NCBI GenBank assembly: GCA_042091375.1
Contig: JBELHO010000025.1
Coordinates: forward strand, 1-47,945
Length of the DNA stretch: 47,945 nt
Direction of reading: 5' to 3'
Source of the DNA: JBELHO01 sp042091375
GTDB lineage: Bacteria; Pseudomonadota; Gammaproteobacteria; Enterobacterales; Alteromonadaceae
The notes under the pieces were generated by a model. That model saw nothing but the letters and a program-made list of their open reading frames with translations. It ran no database searches and was not told where the DNA came from. The position numbers and the translations under genes are program-made. Shown piece after piece: positions 35,815 to 44,807 of the stretch. Every line of letters begins with the position of its first letter. Positions within the stretch are counted from its first letter, which is position 1.

Positions 35815-36567
35815 ATGTCTTGTAAAATACAATTAAAAAACGTGTCACAATCATTCAAAAACAATGCCCATGGCAAGGGCAGATCGATTATTACTTTATT
35901 TGAGCACCTTGATTTATCGCTGCAACAAGGCTGCTCATATGCTATTACTGGCCCTTCAGGTGCCGGTAAGTCAAGTTTGTTGATGCTGCTTTCGGGGTTG
36001 GAAAAACCCTGCACTGGCCAAGCGACATTCAACAGGGGCCAACGCAGCTTTCCCCTTGAGCACTTGCGCGCAGACATTGGATTTATTTTTCAACAGTTTC
36101 ACTTGCTGCCAGAATTAACGGCATTAAACAATATTGCCTTACCGTTAAAATTAAGAGGGGATCAGCAAGCCATTAGCAAAGCGCAGAGCTGGTTAGCCAG
36201 AGTCGGTTTATCAGCAAGAGCCAATCACAAACCATCACAATTAAGTGGCGGTGAGCAACAACGGGTGGCAATTGCCCGCGCTTTAGTGTTTTCACCTAAG
36301 TTTATTTTTGCCGACGAGCCCACCGGCAATTTAGATCAACACAATGCTAAAGACATAGCAAACACCTTGTTTACCTGCTGCCAAGAGCACAACGCCGGTT
36401 TGGTTATCGTGACTCACAGCGAAGATCTGGCGAGCAAGGCGCAACATATTTACACACTGGCTAATGGCAGATTGACTGACACTTCAAGCAACGAGCTTGC
36501 CGAAAATAAACCGACATCTACGGCAGAGCATACCTTAAATGAAAAGGCGCAGGTGATGTCATGTTAA
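35815..36567 (+). CDS. ABC transporter ATP-binding protein (YbbA/LolD-like)
   Basis: 250 residues. Walker A is GPSGAGKSS, followed by the Q-loop (FIFQQFHLLPEL), signature LSGGEQQRVAIARAL, Walker B FIFADEPTGNLD and the H-loop VTHS. It is closest in style to the MacB/LolD/YbbA group that drives FtsX-type permeases rather than solute uptake. I start at the ATG at 35815; an in-frame GTG at 35803 would add four residues. It overlaps the permease gene by 7 bp. Confidence 0.9.
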   Translation: MSCKIQLKNVSQSFKNNAHGKGRSIITLFEHLDLSLQQGCSYAITGPSGAGKSSLLMLLSGLEKPCTGQATFNRGQRSFPLEHLRADIGFIFQQFHLLPELTALNNIALPLKLRGDQQAISKAQSWLARVGLSARANHKPSQLSGGEQQRVAIARALVFSPKFIFADEPTGNLDQHNAKDIANTLFTCCQEHNAGLVIVTHSEDLASKAQHIYTLANGRLTDTSSNELAENKPTSTAEHTLNEKAQVMSC

Positions 36568-39044
36568 CCCAGCACTTAGCATTGGCTTGGCATTATTTTA
36601 TAGAGGAATATGGTCAGTCTCACCAACAATTACTGCGTTGGGTACAAGCAATTTTAATGGTGTTTATGGTGACCTTAACTTTGTCTAGTAATAGCATTCA
36701 ACAATATCTTCAGGGGAATTTACAAAATCTGCTAGGTGCTGATGTGGTGTTAACTCAAAAGGATCAATTAACCAGTGAGCACCTCAATACTATGACAGTG
36801 TTTAGTGAAAAACTGGTGATCACTCAACAAGTTAACGCCACGCTAACGTTTAATGGCCAGTGGCAAAGTGTCAAATTGAAAGGCGTAGGTGATGACTATC
36901 CATTACAAGGAGAGCTACTCACCTCTTCGTCCCTTCAAGGTGCAGCGATGACCACTAAAGGCGGCCCCTCAGAGGGTCATATCTGGTTAGATAGTCGTTT
37001 GTTATCCAGTCTACGGGGGGCAATTGGCGACAAGATCACAGTGGCTGAGCAGACATTTTTGATCTCAAAAGTCTTAGTTCATGAACCCGATAGATTAATG
37101 GAAGGGCACACTGTGGCGATGCGAGCCATGATCAATCTCGAGGATATGCAAAAACTGGCTTTTGCTAAAGATATTGTTGACTACCGGTATTTACTTTCGG
37201 CTTCATCAACACAGATACAACAACTGATCGACTGGCAACAAGCACAACTACCAGCGGCAAACATTGCTCATAAATTAGGTGCTCATCCGTTAGCACTGTT
37301 TTGGCAACGCACTGAGAACTTTCTCGGCTTAGCGTCAATTGTATTGTTTTTTATGGCGGCTATTGCCATTGAACAAATAGCCCAAGTCCATTTAAAAAAA
37401 GAGCAATACTTTGCCGCTATTGCGATGAGTTTAGGTGCAACAAAAGCAACGGGTTTGCAGTTGTCACTATTTAAATGGCTAATGAATGGTTTATTATTAC
37501 TACCTGTTGTTGCCATTGTATCTTGTTTACTGCACTGGTTAGTGATTGATTGGTTATCTGCCACCTTTGCCAATATCAGCTGGCAACTAAATATTGGGCT
37601 GATGATCAAAACCATAACCACTAGCTTTGTCCTTTTGGCCATTTTTCACGCGCCAGTTTGGCTGTCCTTGTGCAACACATCTGTGTCAAAATTATTTCAT
37701 CCTGATCAACAAAGCTTGTCGTTAGTTATAGTGAAAATATCTGCTGTGCTAGTGCTTATTGGGGTGGCGGTGAGTTATTCTGATAATGGGTTATTAACTG
37801 CCATGCTAGTCGGTAGTATTTTGTTCACTATTGCGCTTATGGTGTTTTTTAGCTGGGTGATTTTAACTTTAGGTGAAAAAACCACTCAAGGTTTTTCAGG
37901 CTTACTGCCTTTTACTTTTTTTATGATGAAGCAGCGTTTATTGCTCAAAAGTACGCAAATTTTAGGTATAGGTTTGAGTACATTTTTATTGTTATTCACT
38001 CTTGTGTTTTTAAAAGATTTAGCTGACACCATGTCGCAGTACCAAAGAACACATAATGGTAATTTGCTGGTGTCGCAGGCGAGTCAGCAACAAATGCTGG
38101 CTATCGAACAATGGTCGACAGCCCATAATATTGAAATTCGTCAATCCAAAGACTATTTTTACGCCAAACTTATTGAGATCAACCAGCAACCACTGGCTGA
38201 GTTCAGCACTCAGCCCAGTGGCAGTTTAGCCACCTTATCGAAATCGATTCGATTGCATTACAGCGAAAAGATCCCCAACAATAATCGCTTAGTGCAAGGC
38301 ATTTGGTGGCAACAAGAGACTGACAACTGGCAACAAATATCAGTTGAACAAGAAGTCATTACCGACTTAGGATTAGCTCTTGGCGATAAATTGACCTTTG
38401 TCATCGATCAGCAAACCTTCACATTTACTATTGCAGCTACCCATGCATACCAACCCGGAGCAGGCTCAATTACTTTTTGGGTACAAATGCCTCATTCTGC
38501 TGTTCAGCACATCAAAGGGCCGCAATACACCATGGCAAGTCTAGAGTTAAATGGCCATCAATGGCCATTACTTGGCGAGCTTTGGCAAGACTACCCGACA
38601 TTGCGAATGATCTCTTTGCAACAATTAACCGAGCAATTTGATCATATCTTAGGCATGGTTACCAAAGTGATCAGTGGTTTTGCCTTGCTGATCATTGCAC
38701 TGGCTATTATTGTGATTTTGTCGTCAATTAATGCGTTAGAAGCGAAAGAAAAGCAAAAGAACAGCGTCATTATGAGCTTTGGCTTTTTAGCCGCAACATG
38801 TTTACAACTCAATAGTCTTGAATGGCTGATCACCGCATTCATTATTGCAATTGCCGCGATTGCCGGTACCTACATGGCAGGTGAGCTGATCTATCAATCG
38901 CAGTTTGCACTGGCTTATGCCCCCAATTTTTTAACCTTGTTGATGACCTTGACGGTTATTTTGTGCACAGTGACTTTGTTGGGTATTTTCGCCAGTAAAA
39001 ACAGCCTAAAAAGTTCGGTCAAGCAGTTGATGACTGAAACCTAG
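36561..39044 (+). CDS. FtsX/MacB-type ABC transporter permease (YbbP-like)
   Basis: 827 residues with the YbbP layout: an N-terminal membrane helix (about 28-46), a large external domain, three helices near residues 255-370, more helices at about 390-490, a second external domain (about 495-690) and three C-terminal helices, that is two FtsX modules. Such transporters push substrates such as lipids or lipoproteins, or remodel the envelope, rather than import solutes. The substrate is unknown. The start overlaps the ATPase gene, so the pair forms one complex. A 90-bp gap with a regulator box separates it from the PfpI gene. Confidence 0.88.
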   Translation: MLTQHLALAWHYFIEEYGQSHQQLLRWVQAILMVFMVTLTLSSNSIQQYLQGNLQNLLGADVVLTQKDQLTSEHLNTMTVFSEKLVITQQVNATLTFNGQWQSVKLKGVGDDYPLQGELLTSSSLQGAAMTTKGGPSEGHIWLDSRLLSSLRGAIGDKITVAEQTFLISKVLVHEPDRLMEGHTVAMRAMINLEDMQKLAFAKDIVDYRYLLSASSTQIQQLIDWQQAQLPAANIAHKLGAHPLALFWQRTENFLGLASIVLFFMAAIAIEQIAQVHLKKEQYFAAIAMSLGATKATGLQLSLFKWLMNGLLLLPVVAIVSCLLHWLVIDWLSATFANISWQLNIGLMIKTITTSFVLLAIFHAPVWLSLCNTSVSKLFHPDQQSLSLVIVKISAVLVLIGVAVSYSDNGLLTAMLVGSILFTIALMVFFSWVILTLGEKTTQGFSGLLPFTFFMMKQRLLLKSTQILGIGLSTFLLLFTLVFLKDLADTMSQYQRTHNGNLLVSQASQQQMLAIEQWSTAHNIEIRQSKDYFYAKLIEINQQPLAEFSTQPSGSLATLSKSIRLHYSEKIPNNNRLVQGIWWQQETDNWQQISVEQEVITDLGLALGDKLTFVIDQQTFTFTIAATHAYQPGAGSITFWVQMPHSAVQHIKGPQYTMASLELNGHQWPLLGELWQDYPTLRMISLQQLTEQFDHILGMVTKVISGFALLIIALAIIVILSSINALEAKEKQKNSVIMSFGFLAATCLQLNSLEWLITAFIIAIAAIAGTYMAGELIYQSQFALAYAPNFLTLLMTLTVILCTVTLLGIFASKNSLKSSVKQLMTET

Positions 39045-39076
39045 TGGCGTAAATAAATTGCATAAACCAATGAAAA

Positions 39077-39095
39077 TTTCACATCTATTTCACCT
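39077..39095 (+). promoter_or_regulatory. TTTCAC direct repeat (regulator box), PfpI operon promoter
   Basis: TTTCACAT-CTA-TTTCACCT, 11-bp period, about 50 bp before the ATG at 39135. Third occurrence of the element in 3.5 kb. Confidence 0.55.
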
Positions 39096-39134
39096 TCTCT
39101 GGCTCACACTGACACCTCAATAAGGAGAAGGCAA

Positions 39135-40307
39135 ATGCAACAAAGCAATAAGATCATAAAAACACTGTTAATGTTCACTACGGTATTGGCGACACTGCAG
39201 GTACAAGCCGACAGCCACAGCAAAAAGGTGTTGATGGTGGTCAGTGGCTATGGACAGAGTCTAGTAGAAACTGCAGCAAACACCTCAGCAAACACCTCAG
39301 TAAACACTGCACAAAAAGTAACGCCAAGACCCGGTTATGAATTGGGTGAATTTGCCAAAGCTTATGCAGTGTTTAAACACCACGGCATTTTGGTGGATGT
39401 CGCTAGCCCCAAAGGCGGTAAAGTCACAGCCGACCAATACGATGCCAATAAGCTGTATAACCTTAAGTTATTAAGTGATCAAGGGATCATGGCAAAACTC
39501 AATAATACCCTATCTACTGCTGCTGTCGATGCAAAGGCTTATGATGCAGTGTTTGTGGTGGGTGGCAAGGGCGCCATGTTCGATTTACCTAAAGACACCG
39601 CATTGCAAACGCTTATTGCCAAAATCTATCAACAACAAGGCATTGTTGCTGCGGTTTGTCATGGACCAGCAGCGCTAGTCAATGTCAAATTAAACGATGG
39701 AAGTTATCTCGTTGCCAATAAAGTAGTGAACAGTTTTACCAATCAAGAAGAGCAGTTATTTGGCAAAAAATGGCTCAATGATTTTGACTTTATGCTTGAA
39801 GATAAACTGATTGAACGCGGTGCCCATTTTCAATCCACTCACCTAATGTTGAGTCATGTAGCCGTTGATCAAAGATTAATTACCGGTCAAAACCCTGCAT
39901 CAACCTTTGGAGTAGCCACAGCCTTAGTAAAAAGCTTAGGCATGTCACCTGTGGCGTTAGCAGCTGATCAAGGCGACAGTACCTTAGCCATGGTGTCAAA
40001 CTACTTATCGGGTGATGGTTCAGCACTGAATACATTGAAAGGCGATCCAAGCCAATACAACCTCCCTCTGGTTGGTATGTATGGCTTTTATTTCTTTAAA
40101 GTGGCGCAAAACAATAAAGCCATTGAGCAGTCATTAGGACTGATGAAATTGGCACAAAACATCATCAAAAACCCTAGTTTTCATTTGCAAATGGCCAAAG
40201 CACAAGTGGCATTAGGGCGCTCTGAGCAGGCAAAAGCTGGATTAAATGCATTAATTATTGAAAAACCTGATTTTAAACCAGCTCAAGACATGTTAAAAAC
40301 ACTGTAA
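39135..40307 (+). CDS. Exported DJ-1/PfpI-family protein with C-terminal TPR-like extension
   Basis: 390 residues. A signal peptide (MQQSNKIIKTLLMFTTVLATLQVQA) directs it out of the cytoplasm. The DJ-1/PfpI domain covers about residues 30-275: KVLMVVSGYG, the Cys nucleophile in GIVAAVCHGPAALVN and the segment AYAVFKHHGILVDVASPKGG. The family includes Hsp31-like and glyoxalase III-like enzymes. A short repeat TSANTSVNTA near residues 50-60 is coded by a duplicated 12-bp unit. The C-terminal 110 residues look like TPR helices (NKAIEQSLGLMKLAQN, FHLQMAKAQVALGRSEQAKAGLNALI). AAGGAGAAGG precedes the ATG. The response regulator gene follows by 77 bp. Confidence 0.85.
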   Translation: MQQSNKIIKTLLMFTTVLATLQVQADSHSKKVLMVVSGYGQSLVETAANTSANTSVNTAQKVTPRPGYELGEFAKAYAVFKHHGILVDVASPKGGKVTADQYDANKLYNLKLLSDQGIMAKLNNTLSTAAVDAKAYDAVFVVGGKGAMFDLPKDTALQTLIAKIYQQQGIVAAVCHGPAALVNVKLNDGSYLVANKVVNSFTNQEEQLFGKKWLNDFDFMLEDKLIERGAHFQSTHLMLSHVAVDQRLITGQNPASTFGVATALVKSLGMSPVALAADQGDSTLAMVSNYLSGDGSALNTLKGDPSQYNLPLVGMYGFYFFKVAQNNKAIEQSLGLMKLAQNIIKNPSFHLQMAKAQVALGRSEQAKAGLNALIIEKPDFKPAQDMLKTL

Positions 40308-40384
40308 CTCGACTGCCCTTAGCGCTTTTGGGTTAGCCGTAATTAAACAATAGCCTCTAAGGGCTTGGTAATTTGAGAATTTCA

Positions 40385-41095
40385 ATGAACAATCAATCGC
40401 TATATATTTTAGTTGTTGAAGATCAACAAAGTATTGCGCAAAACATCGCTAACTACATGGAGAGCAAAGGTCATGTGTTAGACTTCGCCAGCCGAGGTGA
40501 TCAAGGGCTAGCACTTGCACTAAATCACCATTATGACTTAGTGATCCTCGATTTAAATTTGCCCGTTATCGATGGTCTTGAGGTGTGTCAAAAGTTGCGG
40601 CAAAAGGCCGAGCATCACCTGCCTATTATTATGTTAACTGCCAGAGATAGCATTGACGATAAAGTGACTGGGTTTACCTCAGGTGCCGATGATTATTTAA
40701 CCAAACCCTTTTCATTAGAAGAGCTGGAAGTGCGCTGTTTCGCCTTGGCAAGGCGACATTTATTACAAACCAATGACACCCTAACTTTTGATCAACTAGT
40801 CATCGACAGGAAAACCCAAAAAGTAAGCCGTGAGGGCAAACGCCTTGAATTGCATAGCATGGGGTATCGCATTCTATCGATTTTAGCTGAGGCCTATCCG
40901 CAAGTTGTCAGCCGTTCAAGATTAACGCAAAAGCTTTGGGGTGATCAGCCGACCGAATCCGATGCCTTAAGGTCGCATATTTATCAGCTGCGCAACATAT
41001 TAGATAAACCTTTTACATACCCGATGATAAAAACTATGCACGGCATTGGTTTTGTTCTAGATGCAAAAGACTTAGAGCAATATCCTGATGAATAA
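40385..41095 (+). CDS. OmpR-family response regulator
   Basis: 236 residues: receiver domain with acidic pair in VVEDQQ, phospho-Asp in DLVILDLNLPVIDG and Lys in YLTKPFS, then a winged-helix DNA-binding domain (about residues 135-230, LRSHIYQLRNILDKPF and IKTMHGIGFVL). I start at the ATG at 40385, after GAGAA, rather than the TTG at 40373. It overlaps the kinase gene by 8 bp. Likely DNA targets are the TTTCAC direct repeats at 35.6, 35.7 and 39.1 kb. Confidence 0.93.
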   Translation: MNNQSLYILVVEDQQSIAQNIANYMESKGHVLDFASRGDQGLALALNHHYDLVILDLNLPVIDGLEVCQKLRQKAEHHLPIIMLTARDSIDDKVTGFTSGADDYLTKPFSLEELEVRCFALARRHLLQTNDTLTFDQLVIDRKTQKVSREGKRLELHSMGYRILSILAEAYPQVVSRSRLTQKLWGDQPTESDALRSHIYQLRNILDKPFTYPMIKTMHGIGFVLDAKDLEQYPDE

Positions 41096-42380
41096 AATAA
41101 CACCCAAAAAACAACAACAAAACACAGTGAAATTTCACAGTTTAAGCAAAAAAATTGTCAGTCGGTTTTGTTTGTTTACTTTATTTATTTCTGCTGTTTG
41201 GGGAGCACTGAGTTTTAATTTAATGTACAACATAGAAGATCAATTCATTGAACGGGAAATCAAGCTAGAAGCTCAATACCTATACAAAAATTATCAGCAA
41301 ACAAGCCATTGGCTGGCACCTCGGGTGAGCTACATGCAGTTGTATTTTTCAACTGGCACTTTACCTAATGATATCAAGCAAAAATTTATTGACGAACCGA
41401 ATAGGAAAGAGTTTACCGGGCGAAACGGTCGACATTATCATTTACACCCGCTAGCAAAAACAGAAAACACATACCTAGTTGCCGAAGTCAGTGAGATGCT
41501 GCTGGTTCGCCCTATTCGCCAAGAAGTATTAAAGTTGATGCTGTTCGGCGGAGCATTACTTATCATCTGCGCTTTTACTATTGCTTGGCAACTTGGCAGA
41601 ACAACCGCGAAACCGCTAAAGGAGCTTGCTGGCTTAGTCAATGGCGTTGCCCCAGAAAATATGCCAGATAAGTTTGCCCATCAGTTTGCCCATAACGAAA
41701 TAGGTATTTTAGCGCAAACCTTAGAAAACGCCATGAACCGCATTAAGCAAAGTCTGCTCAGAGAGAAGAGCTTTACTCGTGATGTCAGCCATGAGCTTAG
41801 AACTCCTGTTACTATTATTAAAAATGCGCTAGAAGTATATCGTCAGCAACACCAGGAAAAGCTACCTAACCCAGTGATAGAAAGGATATCACAAGCCAGC
41901 ACGCAAATGGAGCAAACGGTTACCACGCTGCTAACCCTAGCCCGAGAAGAGCACACTAAAGTCGACAAAGGGGCAATAAAGATCTTGCCATTAATTGAGC
42001 AGTCAATTATCGATCAACATCACTTGATCAACAACAAAGCCATCCAAGTAGAAGTGAACAATAACTGCGATATCACAGTCAATGCACAAGCAGGCATGTT
42101 AACGGTATTACTAGACAACTTAATTGGCAATGCATTTCAATATACCCAACAAGGTACAGTGACTATTGAAATGCTCAACAATACCCTGATCGTTGCTGAT
42201 ACTGGCCCGGGAATTGATGCCCGTATTGCCGATAACATTACCGAGCCAGCAATAAAAGGCAGCGAAAGCACCGGTTATGGTTTTGGTTTATCTATTGTAA
42301 AACGCTTGTGTGAACACCAAAACTGGCAGTTAGTGATCACCAGCGATCAGGGTACTAAAGTTGCCATTACCTTAGATTAG
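41088..42380 (+). CDS. Sensor histidine kinase, partner of the preceding regulator
   Basis: 430 residues. Two membrane segments (about 27-47 and 153-173) enclose a periplasmic sensor of about 105 residues; HAMP follows, then HisKA with the phospho-His in FTRDVSHELRTPVTIIKNALEV and HATPase (NLIGNAFQYTQQG, ADTGPGID, GYGFGLSIVKRL). QseC/PhoQ-like layout. The sensor domain shows no ligand motif I know. A GTGAAATTTCAC palindrome at 41127-41138 lies in codons 14-17 and resembles the regulator box; this may be chance. Confidence 0.92.
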   Translation: MNKITPKKQQQNTVKFHSLSKKIVSRFCLFTLFISAVWGALSFNLMYNIEDQFIEREIKLEAQYLYKNYQQTSHWLAPRVSYMQLYFSTGTLPNDIKQKFIDEPNRKEFTGRNGRHYHLHPLAKTENTYLVAEVSEMLLVRPIRQEVLKLMLFGGALLIICAFTIAWQLGRTTAKPLKELAGLVNGVAPENMPDKFAHQFAHNEIGILAQTLENAMNRIKQSLLREKSFTRDVSHELRTPVTIIKNALEVYRQQHQEKLPNPVIERISQASTQMEQTVTTLLTLAREEHTKVDKGAIKILPLIEQSIIDQHHLINNKAIQVEVNNNCDITVNAQAGMLTVLLDNLIGNAFQYTQQGTVTIEMLNNTLIVADTGPGIDARIADNITEPAIKGSESTGYGFGLSIVKRLCEHQNWQLVITSDQGTKVAITLD

Positions 42381-42388
42381 CCATTGCT

Positions 42389-42426
42389 AGGTTCTGCTTG
42401 GCTCTAATAGGTTCTGCTTGGCTCTA
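42389..42426. repeat. Duplicated 18-bp sequence after the kinase gene
   Basis: AGGTTCTGCTTGGCTCTA occurs at 42389-42406 and again at 42409-42426. It lies in the region where the kinase and MFS genes converge. Confidence 0.8.
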
Positions 42427-42540
42427 CTTGCTTCGATCGCAAACTGGTTGAGTTTAGATCACAAAGCACAGCCTATGAATATCATCTTAAGCATAAATAG
42501 ACGTAGATAAAATGCATTAAAACACTTGCATTAAAGTAAA

Positions 42541-42618
42541 GTGCTCTAAAATAAAGTGCTCTAAAATAAAGTGCTCTAAAATAAAGTGCTCTAAAATAAA
42601 GTGCTCTAAAATAAAGTG
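42541..42618. repeat. 15-bp tandem repeat, five copies
   Basis: The unit GTGCTCTAAAATAAA is repeated five times without a change at 42541-42615, followed by GTG. A single imperfect half unit (TTAAAGTAAA) precedes it. Identity of the units suggests recent expansion and probable length variation between strains. Confidence 0.95.
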
Positions 42619-42659
42619 TATCTTGGCCATCTGAAGAAGACTTTTAGTGCACCTTAAAT

Positions 42660-43862
42660 TTATGATGATTTTACTACTCTGACAAAACAAATCAGCCAGA
42701 TCACACTCAATAAACTGATAGAAGCTAACAGCGGCAAAATAATAAAGTGATCTACCAAAATACCAGCCACAAAGGCACCAATAGAAGCAGCGGTGATTTT
42801 AGCCGCAGCGATCCACATAAATATTTGAGCTGCCCCCTGAGCTGGCGCATATTCTATTCTGGCTGCAATAGTCACAGCAAAAAACACCGAATTAAACACA
42901 CCACAAACCCAATAGGCAAACATACTGGCAGTAAAAGAGTGACTTAAACAAAGTAACGCCAGACACCCAAGCAGTATGCAACCCATTTTTTTTAATAATA
43001 TCAACGGCTCACTGGCTAACGGCTTAACAACTAATGCCGTCGCCCCGCACAAACAACCTACACCATAAAGTGTAACTAAATAGGCACTGCTTTCTCGTCC
43101 TTGTTGAAATAGCTCGCTGTAATACACAGCAACAACGGGCAGCGCAGCAAATGCAAAAGACACCGCAGAGGTCATGAACATAGTGGTTTTCAAAGTAGGT
43201 GTTTGCCAAAGTACCTTGACGACTTGTTTAAGATGAGGAACTTTTTGGTTTTGCCCTGAGTTATGGCGATCAGACTTAGGTAATAAACCAATGATCAGGC
43301 CAGCGACAACAGGCAAACACATCACAAAACTTGCGGCTAATTCAACAGAATAACCAGAGGATAATACCGCGATCAGCATTGGACCAAGGGTTAAAGCAAT
43401 ACCATAGGTAAAATTATCCCAGCTTTGGGCTTGCCTCCTCACGGTTGGAATATTTTCAACTAAGGACATCACTTGAGTACTTAAACCGCCCATCATAAAT
43501 GAGCTACAGGCGCCGCAAAATAACAAGGCAACAAAGGTCAACCCAATTGACTGCCATGCAAAGCTGAGGATCGCCAACTGAAAAAAGCCAACAAAACATA
43601 CACAGGCTAAGGCGACCAGAATAAAAGGATGATGGGTTTTTTCTATCCACCTTGCATATAGTGGCCCTAAAATATGGGGGGCAGTTAAACAGGCCGCCAA
43701 TGCCCCAACTAAGGCACCATCGGCACCAAATTGACGAGATAAAAGTATAATGGATATTATCGAAGCACTAGTTGAAGTACGAGCTAATATAGCCGCCAAA
43801 ATATAACGACTTAGCGAGCTTGAGCTAAACCGTTTTAGTTTTTTCCAAAAATGATTCCTCAC
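42660..43862 (-). CDS. Major facilitator superfamily transporter
   Basis: 400 residues with about twelve hydrophobic helices. After helix 1, ARTSTSASIISIILLSRQFGADGALVGAL, and the loop LYARWIEKTH recall the MFS motif between helices 2 and 3. The central cytoplasmic loop is LLPKSDRHNSGQNQKVPHL. The substrate is unknown. It starts 7 bp after the DapA-family gene on the same strand, so it may import or export the compound made or split by that enzyme. Confidence 0.85.
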   Translation of the reverse strand: MRNHFWKKLKRFSSSSLSRYILAAILARTSTSASIISIILLSRQFGADGALVGALAACLTAPHILGPLYARWIEKTHHPFILVALACVCFVGFFQLAILSFAWQSIGLTFVALLFCGACSSFMMGGLSTQVMSLVENIPTVRRQAQSWDNFTYGIALTLGPMLIAVLSSGYSVELAASFVMCLPVVAGLIIGLLPKSDRHNSGQNQKVPHLKQVVKVLWQTPTLKTTMFMTSAVSFAFAALPVVAVYYSELFQQGRESSAYLVTLYGVGCLCGATALVVKPLASEPLILLKKMGCILLGCLALLCLSHSFTASMFAYWVCGVFNSVFFAVTIAARIEYAPAQGAAQIFMWIAAAKITAASIGAFVAGILVDHFIILPLLASISLLSVIWLICFVRVVKSS

Positions 43863-43868
43863 TGAACA

Positions 43869-44762
43869 TTAATCCAATTGCCATTGCTTTAACAACAAAG
43901 CGAGCTGATCGCGGTCATCTCCAATAAGAGGTTGTAGTGGCGAGGGTAAGCAGTTACCTTCAGTATAACCAAGGATGTCTGCGGCAGTTGCCATCACTCT
44001 CATGCCACCTCGGTTATTAGCAAAAAGCTGCCAGATTTGTACAAACTCAGTACTGGCACTCATTGCCTCGTTTCTCGTTTGGTTTTTAGCGGCTGCTATC
44101 ATTGTCTGTACTGTTTTGGGAAATAGTCCTGCCAATACTGATAACCATAGATCACAACCAGCCGCCATGCCTGCAGCGGCAAATTTATCAGCACTGACAC
44201 CAATGGCCACTTGCTCTGGTAATATTTTACGCAATTGACACAGTTTATTCACCCCTTCATCTGTGGCAAATGGCATGCCTGGGATTTTAATGGCAGCGAC
44301 ATTGGGCAACTTGCCTATTTCTGCATAGAGTTCACGACTAAAGGTAAAGTTTGTTGCCCCAGGGTTTTCATAAACACACAGCGGCACAGAGAGTTCAGAA
44401 GTGACTTTATCAAATAACTCATATACTTCACTGTCGTTTAACCTGTGGTAGGACATAGGGGCCAGTAATACTGCATTAACCCCTGCGTGTTGAACTGTTT
44501 CAGCATTTTTCAATACATCTGTTGTTCTCAATGAACCGATCCCTGCCATAACAGGGATATTATTAGCCATTTCAACGGTGACTTTGGCCACTTGACCTAG
44601 TTCTTTTCTGTTGAGATAAGGGTACAGGCCTGTTGAGCCCATAGCACAGATGGAGTCCACTTTGGCTCGAGTTAAGTTGCCTATTAATTTTTCAAATGCC
44701 TTAAAATCGATGGCCTCGTTGTTAAAAGGGGTAATTGGAAAAGCAGATAAACCGGTAAACAT
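43869..44762 (-). CDS. DapA/N-acetylneuraminate lyase family protein
   Basis: 297-residue class I aldolase barrel. The Tyr of the catalytic triad is in PLCVYENPGATN, the Schiff-base Lys in AAIKIPG, and the substrate loop is MGSTGLYPYLNRKE (GSTGE in DapA is GSTGL here). Because that Glu is lost and lysine genes are not nearby, it is more likely a catabolic aldolase for a keto-acid than dihydrodipicolinate synthase. Followed at 7 bp by an MFS transporter and preceded by a broken LysR gene. Confidence 0.85.
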   Translation of the reverse strand: MFTGLSAFPITPFNNEAIDFKAFEKLIGNLTRAKVDSICAMGSTGLYPYLNRKELGQVAKVTVEMANNIPVMAGIGSLRTTDVLKNAETVQHAGVNAVLLAPMSYHRLNDSEVYELFDKVTSELSVPLCVYENPGATNFTFSRELYAEIGKLPNVAAIKIPGMPFATDEGVNKLCQLRKILPEQVAIGVSADKFAAAGMAAGCDLWLSVLAGLFPKTVQTMIAAAKNQTRNEAMSASTEFVQIWQLFANNRGGMRVMATAADILGYTEGNCLPSPLQPLIGDDRDQLALLLKQWQLD

Positions 44763-44807
44763 TTTTTCTCCTATTAGTTATTGTGCATACTCACATGAAC
44801 GGTAAGC

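Noticed and set aside
41127..41138. Fourth regulator box inside the kinase gene
   Set aside because: GTGAAATTTCAC is an inverted, not direct, repeat inside coding sequence; probably chance.
42541..42618. CRISPR-like array
   Set aside because: The 15-bp units are directly adjacent with no spacers and no cas genes are near, so it is a simple tandem repeat.
43869..44762. Housekeeping dapA (lysine synthesis)
   Set aside because: The GSTGE substrate loop is GSTGL and the neighbours are a transporter and a broken regulator, so a catabolic relative is more likely.
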